Positions 7,618 through 16,306 of a stretch of DNA of 64,000 nt are shown piece by piece. Below the pieces are notes generated by a model, which saw only the letters and a list, made by a program, of their open reading frames with translations, ran no database searches and had not been told where the DNA came from. Source of the stretch: SM23-73-3 sp964580215 (GTDB lineage Bacteria; Zixibacteria; MSB-5A5; SM1-73); the NCBI GenBank assembly GCA_964580215.1, contig CAZOJT010000007.1, forward strand, positions 32,976 through 96,975, read 5' to 3'. The position numbers and the translations under genes were made by a program. Position 1 is the first letter of the stretch. The number at the start of each line of letters is the position of its first letter.

Positions 7618-10593
7618 TTATGCAGAAGTGGATATTTTTATCTTATGCTGTTTGATTTTGAATCTTAAAGAGGATTCCGGAATGTGCAAAGTCGCCGCCG
7701 CAGCCTTTTTCACCCAATTGTTCTCAGCCAATGCCTTCAGGATGAACTGTCTTTCCCAGGCCGCCACTCTCTCATACAGGGAGAGGTCTTTGAAGTTTTG
7801 ATCTTCTTTTATTCCAAACTTTTCAGCGAGTATATCTGCCGCCACCACCGACTCGCCATCTTTTATTGCTACCAACCTTTTTACTTCATTCTCCAGCTCT
7901 CTTATATTTCCCGGCCAGTCGTAGTTGGTCAGAAGCTCCATGATCGCCGGAGAAGGTTGGGGGAGTTTGACCTCTCCGTTGGCGGCGTGAATCTTTATGA
8001 AGTGACTTATCAAAAGAGGAACATCCTCCTTGCGCTCTCTTAAAGGTGGTAACTTGACATGTATGGTATTTAAGCGAAAGAACAGATCCTTGCGGAAAAG
8101 CCCTTTCTCAATTTGTTCTTTTAGGTTGAGGCTGGTGGCGGAGATGACCCGGATATCGATCTTTCTGGGTTTGGTCTCTCCCAGCCGAGTGATCTCCTTT
8201 TCCTCCAGAACCCTGAGAAGCTTTATTTGCGTGGCGGGATTGATCTCAGCTATCTCGTCCAAATACAAGGTTCCTCCGTCCGCCTCTTCTATAAGTCCCT
8301 TCTTATCCTGCGAAGCCCCGGTATAGGCACCCTTCTTGTGACCGAAAAGCTCATTTTCCAAGAGAGTCTCGGGGAATGCGGCACAGTTTACCACCACCAA
8401 ATTCTTACCCTTTCGATTGCTGTTATAATGAATAGCTTTGGCAACCTGGTCCTTCCCGGTTCCAGTTTCTCCCTCCAGAAGTATGGAGAGGTTGGTATCC
8501 TTCACCTGGGAGAGCTTCCATAATATCTCCAGCATCTCACTGTTTCGGGTGATGATATTAGAGAATGCGCTTTTTTCTTTTAACTGTTCCTTTAATCTTA
8601 AGTTCTCCTCCCCTAATTTTTTGTTTTCCATCTCCGCCAACCTCAGGGCGATTATGTCTGCAAAAGCCACCGTTAGGTTAAGATCATCCTTTCGAAATGG
8701 TTTGGTGATGGGGCTATTTTTCTCTCGGTCCAGATATAAAACGCCCTTAACCTCTTTACCCATCTTCAACGGGACGAGAACTGAACAAAAGATTTCGCTT
8801 TTGTTTTTAGAAAAAAGATTAAATTTGCCTGAGGTGGAATAGACTGGTTTGCTTAAGGAGGAAAGTTCTCCGTTTAGATGGTATAAGGTGGAGTGAATCT
8901 GCTTTAGCTCCTCCGATGAGAGATTGAAGCCAAAGATGGGAGAAGATTGGCCTTCACCATTCTTCAGGAGAATAAAGCCCCGATCTGCTTTAAGTTTCTT
9001 TGCCACAAGCATCAGGTTTTGACTGATCTCCTCCTCTCCCTCGGATCTTATTTGAGTCTCATTTGAGTCAACTGACAAACGACCTGTGGACTGATTTGCC
9101 GAAGGTATTTCTGAGGTCTCTCTGGATTCAACGTCAGAGAGGAAACGTCTAAAGATATTGTATTGGTTATCAAAGGAGACACTTTTATCTGCCACCACCT
9201 TTTCCACCTTGGAACGGAACTTCGAAATCTCAAACAGCTTTTCTTCTTCAACCCGCGATTTCTCTGCTTTAGATTCCCCTAACAGAGCCTCAGCTTCATT
9301 CAGACAATCGATACTATTGTCGTAATCCTGAATTTCAAAGTGCGCCTGTGCTTCACCAAATAGGGTTAACCCCACATAAAAGGCAAATCCAGGTGACTTC
9401 TCGGAGAAAAGCTCGCCAAAAAGATTCTTCGCCTTCTTTAAATACTCCAAAGTCTCTTTGGGATCAAATACTGTTTCCTCCCCAGCACAAAGATAAGTCC
9501 GGGCTAATTCAAATTCGCATCCGATCCTCTCCAGGCAAATCATGCTTAACTTGAAGTTCTCTTTAGCCAGCTTTTCGTTATTCCTCTTTGCATAGATTTG
9601 CCCCAGGATTCGATAAACGATCCCCTCCTCTACTTTCTCATTTAAATTACTGGAAAGCTCCAGGGATTTCAGGCATGAACTTTCTGCTAAGTTCAGTTTT
9701 TGAGTGGCAAGTTGAAGCTGTGCCAGAATGCGGTAAGATTGACAGGCCAGACTGCTTTGGGGAGCAATGGTTTCACCTATTTCGATGGCTTGAGTGACGC
9801 TCCGATGGGATTCATCATATTCCTTCTGCTCAAAAGCTAATTCACCACAATATTCATGGTAAATAGCCAACTCCCTTTTCAGATCCTTCTTTTGGATGAT
9901 ATGGAGTGCTTTTTCATAAAACCCCTCTGCCTCTTTGAACCTCCTCTGCTGGCAACTTGCATAACCCAGCGAGAGAAGATTTCTGCAGATGCTGATTTCA
10001 TTATTCAAAAGCTCATTCTGTCTGATGCTATCATGCAAATGTTTGGAGGCTTTGCTCCACTTTCCCATAAGCAGGTAGATTCTGCCCAGGTTGCCGGAGA
10101 GGCGGGCAATCATAGGGTGCCCTTCCTTGACCATCTTAGCGTGTTCGGTGGCTTGATTTAAACATTCGATGGAACGATCAAACTCGGCTTGGATGAAGAA
10201 TATCTGAGCCAGCTTGTTATAAGCCTCTGCTATTCCTTTTTCATCTTCCACCCGACGGAAAGAAGCTACCGCATCTTGTATTTCGATTTCAGCTCGTCTC
10301 AATTCGCCGGTGGAAATAAAGATATAGCCCAAAAGCAGTTGTACCTGAGCGATTCTTTTGTTCTTTAAAGTATGCTTTAAAAGCTGGTAAGCTTGCTGAG
10401 CCTTTTTCAAAGCCTCGCCATAGCGGACTTGCCCATACAGAATCAGTCCCTCCAGATAATACAACTCTCCTGAGTAAGCGGAGGAGCTGTCATTCCCTTT
10501 CTTCAGCTTCTCCAACTCCGCCTGGGCGGACACAAAATCTCTTTTAACCGCCAGAGATTCTATTAGAACAATCCTTTTCCCCGGACTCTCCAT
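7618..10593 (-). CDS. TPR-GAF sigma-54-dependent transcriptional activator
   Basis: 991 residues. About 1-450 are tetratricopeptide repeats (patterns such as GELYYLEGLILYGQ and AEAYNKLAQIFFIQAEFDRS). About 515-650 resembles a GAF domain. A sigma-54 activator AAA+ domain follows with Walker A GETGTGKD (about 711), GAYTGA (about 756, the sigma-54 contact loop with Tyr where Phe is usual) and Walker B GGTLYLDEIAE (about 777). A Fis-type helix-turn-helix is at the C-terminus (KKAAAATLHIPESSLRFKI). There is no phosphoacceptor receiver domain, so input presumably comes through the TPR and GAF parts. Start: ATG after AGGAAAG. It lies 26 bp downstream of a small secreted-protein gene. Confidence 0.92.
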   Translation of the reverse strand: MESPGKRIVLIESLAVKRDFVSAQAELEKLKKGNDSSSAYSGELYYLEGLILYGQVRYGEALKKAQQAYQLLKHTLKNKRIAQVQLLLGYIFISTGELRRAEIEIQDAVASFRRVEDEKGIAEAYNKLAQIFFIQAEFDRSIECLNQATEHAKMVKEGHPMIARLSGNLGRIYLLMGKWSKASKHLHDSIRQNELLNNEISICRNLLSLGYASCQQRRFKEAEGFYEKALHIIQKKDLKRELAIYHEYCGELAFEQKEYDESHRSVTQAIEIGETIAPQSSLACQSYRILAQLQLATQKLNLAESSCLKSLELSSNLNEKVEEGIVYRILGQIYAKRNNEKLAKENFKLSMICLERIGCEFELARTYLCAGEETVFDPKETLEYLKKAKNLFGELFSEKSPGFAFYVGLTLFGEAQAHFEIQDYDNSIDCLNEAEALLGESKAEKSRVEEEKLFEISKFRSKVEKVVADKSVSFDNQYNIFRRFLSDVESRETSEIPSANQSTGRLSVDSNETQIRSEGEEEISQNLMLVAKKLKADRGFILLKNGEGQSSPIFGFNLSSEELKQIHSTLYHLNGELSSLSKPVYSTSGKFNLFSKNKSEIFCSVLVPLKMGKEVKGVLYLDREKNSPITKPFRKDDLNLTVAFADIIALRLAEMENKKLGEENLRLKEQLKEKSAFSNIITRNSEMLEILWKLSQVKDTNLSILLEGETGTGKDQVAKAIHYNSNRKGKNLVVVNCAAFPETLLENELFGHKKGAYTGASQDKKGLIEEADGGTLYLDEIAEINPATQIKLLRVLEEKEITRLGETKPRKIDIRVISATSLNLKEQIEKGLFRKDLFFRLNTIHVKLPPLRERKEDVPLLISHFIKIHAANGEVKLPQPSPAIMELLTNYDWPGNIRELENEVKRLVAIKDGESVVAADILAEKFGIKEDQNFKDLSLYERVAAWERQFILKALAENNWVKKAAAATLHIPESSLRFKIKQHKIKISTSA

Positions 10594-10619
10594 TTTAAAT
10601 CTTTCCTGAACGATCCTGC

Positions 10620-10991
10620 TTATTTGATAAAAATGAAAAGATGACCACGATTCTTCTGTGCGGGTCCAAAAACCTTTCCTTTTTCCAAACCGCCATCCTG
10701 TCCTGCAGACCCCATGTGGAAGTGGAATATGATACCGGAACCGAAACCAGATCCAAAAGGAAACGTCAAGAAATCATCCGTTCCAGTGGAATCTGAAGGA
10801 GTTGAATTCCAGTCGGTATTGAAAAAGTCATCCCACGGGTGCTCACCATCCTCAGGCTCAGGCTCAACCGCATCACCTACAAAAACAAAGTTGAAAGTAA
10901 CCAGAAAACAGAGGATGACCAAAAAGAACAGGATTCGCTTCAGCAAGGAAGATCTGTGGCCTCCGGAAACTTTCGAGCTAAGCCACATCAT
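10620..10991 (-). CDS. Small membrane-anchored or secreted protein, unknown
   Basis: 123 residues. A basic N-terminus is followed by a hydrophobic segment (LKRILFFLVILCFLVTFNFV, about 18-37), then an acidic, Pro/Gly/Asp-rich tail with GSGFGSG and HFHMG. A strong AAGGAGG lies about 10 bases upstream of the ATG, which supports this strand over the overlapping plus-strand frame. It shares an operon with the TPR regulator downstream (26 bp gap). No family is recognised. It could be a secreted signal sensed through the regulator, but that rests only on gene order. Confidence 0.6.
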   Translation of the reverse strand: MMWLSSKVSGGHRSSLLKRILFFLVILCFLVTFNFVFVGDAVEPEPEDGEHPWDDFFNTDWNSTPSDSTGTDDFLTFPFGSGFGSGIIFHFHMGSAGQDGGLEKGKVFGPAQKNRGHLFIFIK

Positions 10992-11637
10992 GCCTGAATC
11001 GCCTCCTTGAGTGATAAAAAGGGAACGTTATCTTTTTTCCTTTTGATAGAGAGAAGAAATTTACCTCACCAGGTTTTTAGTTTTCTAAAGAACGCCGAAA
11101 ACAGCTACATTAGCAATCCCAACTCAACCCTTTACCCCAATCTCAATTTAATCCATAATCCCGTTTTGTCAAGTTATTTTTGTCTAATCTCTGAAAAAAG
11201 TTGACCATGTCGACCTTTGTTTTTTTTAAGAAGAACTTTCATAGTCAATTATGTGCATGGATTCATACAAATCTATGCCATTTGCCTGTTTTTCTTTCTT
11301 TTTTACCCTCCTCTTTTAAATACGTATGTAATCATCCCAATCTTTATATTTGCCACGAACTTGCCCCGAGGCTGGAGCCAACTCCGGAACCGTGGAGGGT
11401 CCCATCAAATTTTAGGATTGACAAATTGAGAAAACAGGTTATTTTTATAATACAATGTAAGGTCTCTTGCTCCAAGAGCAACAGAGTTCTTTGGCAAGGG
11501 GCTGATAGGTGTATCCAAACTGAGTGAAAGCAGAAATGTGTATATGATCCTTCGATAACAACTTATGCAGACTAAGCTTGTCGAGTCACCTGAGAACCTG
11601 TGATTTTGTTACATCGTCTAAGATAGAGGAGTTCAAA
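10992..11637. other. Divergent AT-rich intergenic region
   Basis: Lies between the minus-strand regulator operon and the plus-strand dockerin gene. TTGACA at 11418 and TATAAT at 11446 are 22 bp apart, too far for a standard promoter. No gene is supported in the 11000-11570 stretch. Confidence 0.45.
11145..11172 (-). promoter_or_regulatory. Possible promoter of the small protein/regulator operon
   Basis: On the minus strand TTGACA (11172-11167) is followed after 16 bp by TAAATT (11150-11145). The downstream leader to the ATG is about 150 bases. No sigma-54-type GG/GC element was found here by eye. Confidence 0.4.
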
Positions 11638-12651
11638 ATGAGAGAAAAACTCGTGTTTGTGATCCTTTTGGCTTTGCTTTTGTTTCCTCATAGCGCAGGG
11701 TTAGCCCTTGGGGATGATCCAGGAAATCCAGATACCTGTCAGGTGGAATGTCTGAACGTCACCTTACTGGAACAACAGGTGGTGGTTGGGGTGAGCGTTT
11801 ATAATGATGAGGATTTGGGAGGAGTGGCAATCCCCCTGGTATTTGGCTACTCGCCGTCGGATGTGGTTTGCGATTCGGTTAGCTTCGTGGGAACCAGAGT
11901 AGAGGATGCTGAGTATCGGGGAGCAAGCGTAGATACTGCCAACTACAAATTGGTTTTTTATGCAGTTTACATCGACTCCGACTTAACCTCCGGAGATGGA
12001 GTCGTAGCCAATCTTTATTTCACTACAGGACCCGATTGGGATTCAACTTTATGCGTGCAGATTGACACCACCTTCTATCCACCCACCACAATTTTAGAAT
12101 TCACTCCTCGTGCCAGCGGTCAGGCACTCCATCCGAAATTTAAAAAGGGCTGTCTGGGATCAGGATACCCTCCTGTGCCTGAACTTATTAGTCCTTCAAA
12201 TCAAGCTAATATATGCTCGCCGGACACTTTTGATTTTGTCTGGTCGAAATCCGGGGAAGATCTCTTATACACGCTTCAATATGCTCAGGATTCCAACTTT
12301 ACCGTTGGAGTGGTGACCACAAGTGATCTGACGGATACCACCTTTATCGTTTCGCTTCCCCGGCAAACCTACTTTTGGCACGTGAAGACAACTAACCTGT
12401 GTGGTAAGGATAGCCCTTATCAGGATCAGGCATTCAGTTTCTATGTTTTCAAAAGCGGTGACGCAACCAATGACGGAGTGGTGGATTTGGCAGATGTGAT
12501 TCATATCATAAACTATCTTTATAAGGAAGGTGCGGAGCCGGATCCACCAGAAAGCGGAGACGTATTCTTTGATGGAATAATTGATCTCACCGACTTACTC
12601 TTTCTGATCAACTATCTTTACAAAGGTGGACCACCGCCCTATTGTCCTTGA
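11638..12651 (+). CDS. Secreted cohesin-like/dockerin protein
   Basis: 337 residues. A Sec signal peptide (MREKLVFVILLALLLFPHSA) is followed by a beta-rich cohesin-like domain (about 32-150: VSVYNDEDLGGVAIPLVFGY), an Ig/FnIII-like domain (about 180-268), and a C-terminal type I dockerin. The dockerin is a pair of calcium loops, GDATNDGVVDLADVIHIINY and GDVFFDGIIDLTDLLFLINY, ending in YKGGPPPYCP. Having both modules fits surface protein assembly outside cellulosomes. The ATG was chosen over an upstream TTG because GAGGAG lies six bases before it and the signal peptide starts there. The gene stands alone. Confidence 0.85.
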   Translation: MREKLVFVILLALLLFPHSAGLALGDDPGNPDTCQVECLNVTLLEQQVVVGVSVYNDEDLGGVAIPLVFGYSPSDVVCDSVSFVGTRVEDAEYRGASVDTANYKLVFYAVYIDSDLTSGDGVVANLYFTTGPDWDSTLCVQIDTTFYPPTTILEFTPRASGQALHPKFKKGCLGSGYPPVPELISPSNQANICSPDTFDFVWSKSGEDLLYTLQYAQDSNFTVGVVTTSDLTDTTFIVSLPRQTYFWHVKTTNLCGKDSPYQDQAFSFYVFKSGDATNDGVVDLADVIHIINYLYKEGAEPDPPESGDVFFDGIIDLTDLLFLINYLYKGGPPPYCP

Positions 12652-12970
12652 ACTGTATCACTCTGATTCTACACTTCCACCGATTGCTCAAATGCTTCTA
12701 CTTTTGGTGCTCCTATTTTAAGTTATGGTCATTCATAGTATTAAACCGGACTGTGACATTCAATTAAATCAAATTTTCAGTATAATAGGATTCTATCTCG
12801 ACAATCAAGATACAATCCCGAACACCCCTGAAGAAAAGGCTTTGGATTGGTAGCCGCCCATATGGGCGCAGAAGATGCGCCCCGCCAGAGGCGGGGCGGC
12901 TACCAAATCGAATCGCAATCTGAGCATTTGACGATAACGTGGAGTGTCTGCCTTTAGGCAGATGGGTTTT

Positions 12971-13042
12971 GTAGGTCAACCATCCCGAAGGGTGGTTGAC
13001 AACTCTTTTTGTCAAGCAGTCCTTCGGACATGCATGACCTAC
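12971..13042. repeat. GTAGGTCAA-family element
   Basis: Starts GTAGGTCAACCATCCCGAAG and ends ATGACCTAC, with internal inverted repeats. Relatives are at 38730, 50858, 51791 and 60551. Confidence 0.75.
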
Positions 13043-13049
13043 AAGACTC

Positions 13050-13121
13050 TGGAGTGTCTGCCTTCAGGCAGACCGGTCAAGCTAAAGTCGGAGATCCCGC
13101 CTAGGCGGGGCTTGACACTCC
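13050..13121. repeat. TGGAGTGTC-family element
   Basis: Ends TGGAGTGTC and GACACTCCA are inverted repeats. Inside are a CTGCCTTCAGGCAG hairpin and AAGCTAAAG. Relatives are at 21904, 22002 and 46550, and a half copy near 26531. Confidence 0.8.
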
Positions 13122-13142
13122 AAAAAAACAGAGTGGAAAGAA

Positions 13143-14681
13143 TTATTCCCACTCGATGGTAGCGGGAGGCTTGGAGGAGATGTCGTATACCACCCGATTG
13201 ACCCCCTTCACCTGATTTATAATCTGATTGGAAATTTTCTCTAAGATCTCATCCGGAAGTCTTGCCCAGTCGGCGGTCATGCCATCCACAGAGGTGACTG
13301 CCCTCAATGAGATCACATTTTCATAAGTCCTCTCATCTCCCATCACCCCCACGCTTTGAACCGGCAGAAGCACACAGAAAGCCTGCCAAATTTTATCATA
13401 CAAATCCGCCTGCTTAAGCTGGGCGATATAGATATCATCGGCTTCTCTTAAAACCAGAAGCCTCTCTTTTGTAACCTCTCCTAAGATTCTCACCGCTAAA
13501 CCGGGTCCAGGAAAAGGATGCCGACCAATTATGCTTTCCGGCAGGTTCAATTTTCTTCCTAATTCTCTTACCTCATCTTTAAACAGTTCCCTTAAAGGTT
13601 CAATCAGCTTTAAGTTCATCTGCGCCGGCAAACCACCTACATTATGATGCGACTTTATGGTGGCGGAAGGTCCTTTAAAGGAGGTGCTTTCAATTACGTC
13701 CGGATACAGAGTTCCCTGAGCTAAAAACTCAACCTCTTTGATCTTTCTTGCTTCCTCCTCGAATATCTGAATGAACATCCTCCCGATGATCTTTCTTTTC
13801 TCTTCCGGATCGATCACCCCTTTAAGCTGGCTTAAAAATCTTTCGGAAGCATCCACCAGCTTCAGGTTCAAATCGTAATTTTTAAAGGCGGAGACAACCT
13901 CTTGTGTTTCATTTTTTCTGAGCAGGCCATTATCCACCAGGATGCAATGAAGCTGTTTGCCCACAGCTTTATTTACCAGAATGGCACATACAGATGAATC
14001 CACACCACCGGAAAGTCCCAAGATCATTTTGCCATCTTTGACCTGCTCTTTTATGCTGGAAACGGTTGAATCAATGAACGACTCGGTGGTCCAGTTTCCT
14101 TCACATTGACAAATTTGGAATAGGAAATTCTGAATGATCCGGTTGCCCTCTTCTGTGTGAGCCACCTCCGGATGAAACTGCAGTCCAAACATCTTCTTCT
14201 GTTTATTTCCTATTGCGGCGAAGGGAATGTTCTCAGTATGAGCCAGAACCTCAAATTGGGGAGGCAATCTGGAAAGATGGTCTCCATGGCTCATCCAGAT
14301 CACGGTGTTATCCCTAACTCCGGAAAGTAAATTTTCTTTTTCGTCGATGTGAATGATGGCTTTGCCATATTCCCTTTCTTTTGATCTCTCTACCTCTCCG
14401 CCAAAAAGCTTTCCGATAAGCTGTAAGCCATAGCAGATTCCCAGAACCGGAACGCCCAACTCAAAAACTTCGCTTGTGCAAATGGGGGCATCCTGGTCGA
14501 AAACGCTTGAGGGACCTCCGGATAGAACTATCCCTTTTAAGTTTTTCTCCTTATAGCTTTCCGGACTCTGGTTGAATGGAACTATTTCGCAAAAGACCTT
14601 ATTCTCCCGGATGCGTCGGGCAATCAATTGGGTGTATTGCGACCCGAAGTCCAGTATAATTATGGTCTCTTGGTGGTTCAT
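13143..14681 (-). CDS. guaA: GMP synthase (glutamine-hydrolysing)
   Basis: 512 residues, the normal bacterial length. A class I glutamine amidotransferase domain (nucleophile Cys in GVPVLGICYGLQ, about residue 84; His in LQFHPEVAHTEEG) is fused to the ATP-pyrophosphatase domain (P-loop LGLSGGVDSS, about 224) and the C-terminal dimerisation domain ending TIEWE. It converts XMP to GMP. It is the last gene of the minus-strand series, with a 5-bp gap after nadB, so it is probably cotranscribed with it. Confidence 0.97.
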   Translation of the reverse strand: MNHQETIIILDFGSQYTQLIARRIRENKVFCEIVPFNQSPESYKEKNLKGIVLSGGPSSVFDQDAPICTSEVFELGVPVLGICYGLQLIGKLFGGEVERSKEREYGKAIIHIDEKENLLSGVRDNTVIWMSHGDHLSRLPPQFEVLAHTENIPFAAIGNKQKKMFGLQFHPEVAHTEEGNRIIQNFLFQICQCEGNWTTESFIDSTVSSIKEQVKDGKMILGLSGGVDSSVCAILVNKAVGKQLHCILVDNGLLRKNETQEVVSAFKNYDLNLKLVDASERFLSQLKGVIDPEEKRKIIGRMFIQIFEEEARKIKEVEFLAQGTLYPDVIESTSFKGPSATIKSHHNVGGLPAQMNLKLIEPLRELFKDEVRELGRKLNLPESIIGRHPFPGPGLAVRILGEVTKERLLVLREADDIYIAQLKQADLYDKIWQAFCVLLPVQSVGVMGDERTYENVISLRAVTSVDGMTADWARLPDEILEKISNQIINQVKGVNRVVYDISSKPPATIEWE

Positions 14682-14686
14682 GCTTT

Positions 14687-16306
14687 TTATTCTTTCTCTG
14701 ATTGTAATACTGTATCCTTTAGCCAGTTTTTATCATCTTTGTCCGGATAATCTATATTATAATGAAGCCCCCGACTCTCTTTTCTTTTTAGAGCACATTC
14801 AATGATCAGCTTTGCGACGGTGGTGATGTTTCTCAACTCGATCACATCATAGGTCACCGGATTAATCTTATAGAACTCGGTAATCTCATCCAGAAGGATG
14901 CTGATTCTTCTTCTTGCTTGCTCCAGCCGACGATTGGAGCGAACTATTCCCACATAATCCCACATAAATTTTTGTATCCAGTCTCGATTATGAGAGATGA
15001 TCACCCATTCCTGCTGATCAAACACCCCCTCCAGACTCCAGGAAGGGATGGGAGGAAAGGAAAAATCTTTCATGGATGAAAGCGCACTTCTTGCACTTGC
15101 AGCGGAGAAGTGCGCAAAAGCAACCGCCTCCAAAAGAGAGTTGGATGCCAATCTGTTCGCTCCGTGCATTCCAGTGCAAGCCACCTCACCACAGGCATAA
15201 AGATTCTCTATTCCGGTCCCTCCTTCCAAATCTGTGACCACTCCACCACAGATATAATGAGCGGCAGGGACCACCGGAATCCAGTCTTTGGTTATGTCCA
15301 GACCCAAGGAGAGGCATTTCCCGTAGATGTTGGGGAATCTCAGTTTAATGAACTTCTGATCCAGATGGGTGATGTCCAAGTAAACGCAAGACTCTCCCCG
15401 CTTTTTTAGCTCATGGTCTATGGCTCGCGCCACCACATCCCGGGGAGCAAGTTCCCTTCGGGGATGATATTTCTCCATAAAGCTTTCACCGGATTTCAGT
15501 CGCAAGATACCTCCCTCTCCTCTCACTGCCTCTGAGATCAAGAAGGAGTCACCTTTGTCATGATAAAGTGCGGTAGGATGAAATTGGATGAATTCCAAAT
15601 TTGCCACCTCTGCTCCCGCCCGATAAGCCATGGCTAATCCGTCGCCGGTGGCGATGGAGGGATTGGTGGTGTGTATGTAGACTCTGCCCGCTCCACCGGT
15701 TGCCAGCAAGGTGATTTTGGACAGACAGGTGAGGACTTGCTTTTTTTCTTTGTCCAGAACGTAAGCGCCCCAGCACTTGGTTTTTTCCTCCGGCTTTCGA
15801 CGGTAACCTTTGAGATGATGCTGGGTGATCAGGTCGAGGGCGATGTGATCTTCTAAGATCTTAACATTCTTCTTGGCTTTTACCGCGCTCAGAAGCGAGT
15901 TTTCCACCTCTCTGCCGGTGAGATCGGCGGCATGCACCACCCGGTTCTTGGAATGTCCCCCCTCCAACCCCATATCGAATTCACCTTCTTTTCCTCTCTT
16001 TCTGGTAAACCGCACCCCTATCTGGATCAGTTCCTCAATGCATCCAGGACCTGTCTCCACCACCCTTCTTACCACCTCAGGATTACATAGCCCATCCCCT
16101 GCCTTTAAAGTATCTTCAACATGGAGCTCGAACGAATCATCCTTTGCCATAACTGAGGCGATGCCTCCCTGGGCATAATTGGTGTTGGATTCAGAGTCCT
16201 CCTTTTTGGTGACGATGACCACATCCCCTAACTCAGAAGCTTTAAGGGCAAAGGAGAGTCCTCCAATGCCTGATCCGATCACCAAAAAATCGGTTTTTAT
16301 CTCCAT
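14687..16306 (-). CDS. nadB: L-aspartate oxidase
   Basis: 539 residues of the succinate dehydrogenase flavoprotein family. It has the FAD-binding GSGIGGLSFALKA, TNYAQGGIASV, RVVHAADLTGREVE and the C-terminal helical domain. It oxidises aspartate to iminoaspartate in NAD synthesis. L-aspartate oxidase is preferred over a fumarate reductase subunit by length and by the absence of SdhB/SdhC neighbours. nadA and nadC are not in the window. The gene abuts waaA-lpxK with no gap, so translation is probably coupled. Confidence 0.92.
   Translation of the reverse strand: MEIKTDFLVIGSGIGGLSFALKASELGDVVIVTKKEDSESNTNYAQGGIASVMAKDDSFELHVEDTLKAGDGLCNPEVVRRVVETGPGCIEELIQIGVRFTRKRGKEGEFDMGLEGGHSKNRVVHAADLTGREVENSLLSAVKAKKNVKILEDHIALDLITQHHLKGYRRKPEEKTKCWGAYVLDKEKKQVLTCLSKITLLATGGAGRVYIHTTNPSIATGDGLAMAYRAGAEVANLEFIQFHPTALYHDKGDSFLISEAVRGEGGILRLKSGESFMEKYHPRRELAPRDVVARAIDHELKKRGESCVYLDITHLDQKFIKLRFPNIYGKCLSLGLDITKDWIPVVPAAHYICGGVVTDLEGGTGIENLYACGEVACTGMHGANRLASNSLLEAVAFAHFSAASARSALSSMKDFSFPPIPSWSLEGVFDQQEWVIISHNRDWIQKFMWDYVGIVRSNRRLEQARRRISILLDEITEFYKINPVTYDVIELRNITTVAKLIIECALKRKESRGLHYNIDYPDKDDKNWLKDTVLQSEKE

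Larger units (their letters stand above)
12652..13142. other. Repeat-filled intergenic region
   Basis: Contains CGCCC/GGGCG hairpins near 12850-12900, the start of a TGGAGTGTC element at 12940, a GTAGGTCAA element (12971-13042) and a complete TGGAGTGTC element (13050-13121). The elements are chained end to end. No gene is visible. Confidence 0.65.

Noticed and set aside
10714..11010. Plus-strand frame opposite the small secreted protein
   Set aside because: No ribosome site or family features; the minus-strand gene has AAGGAGG and a membrane segment.
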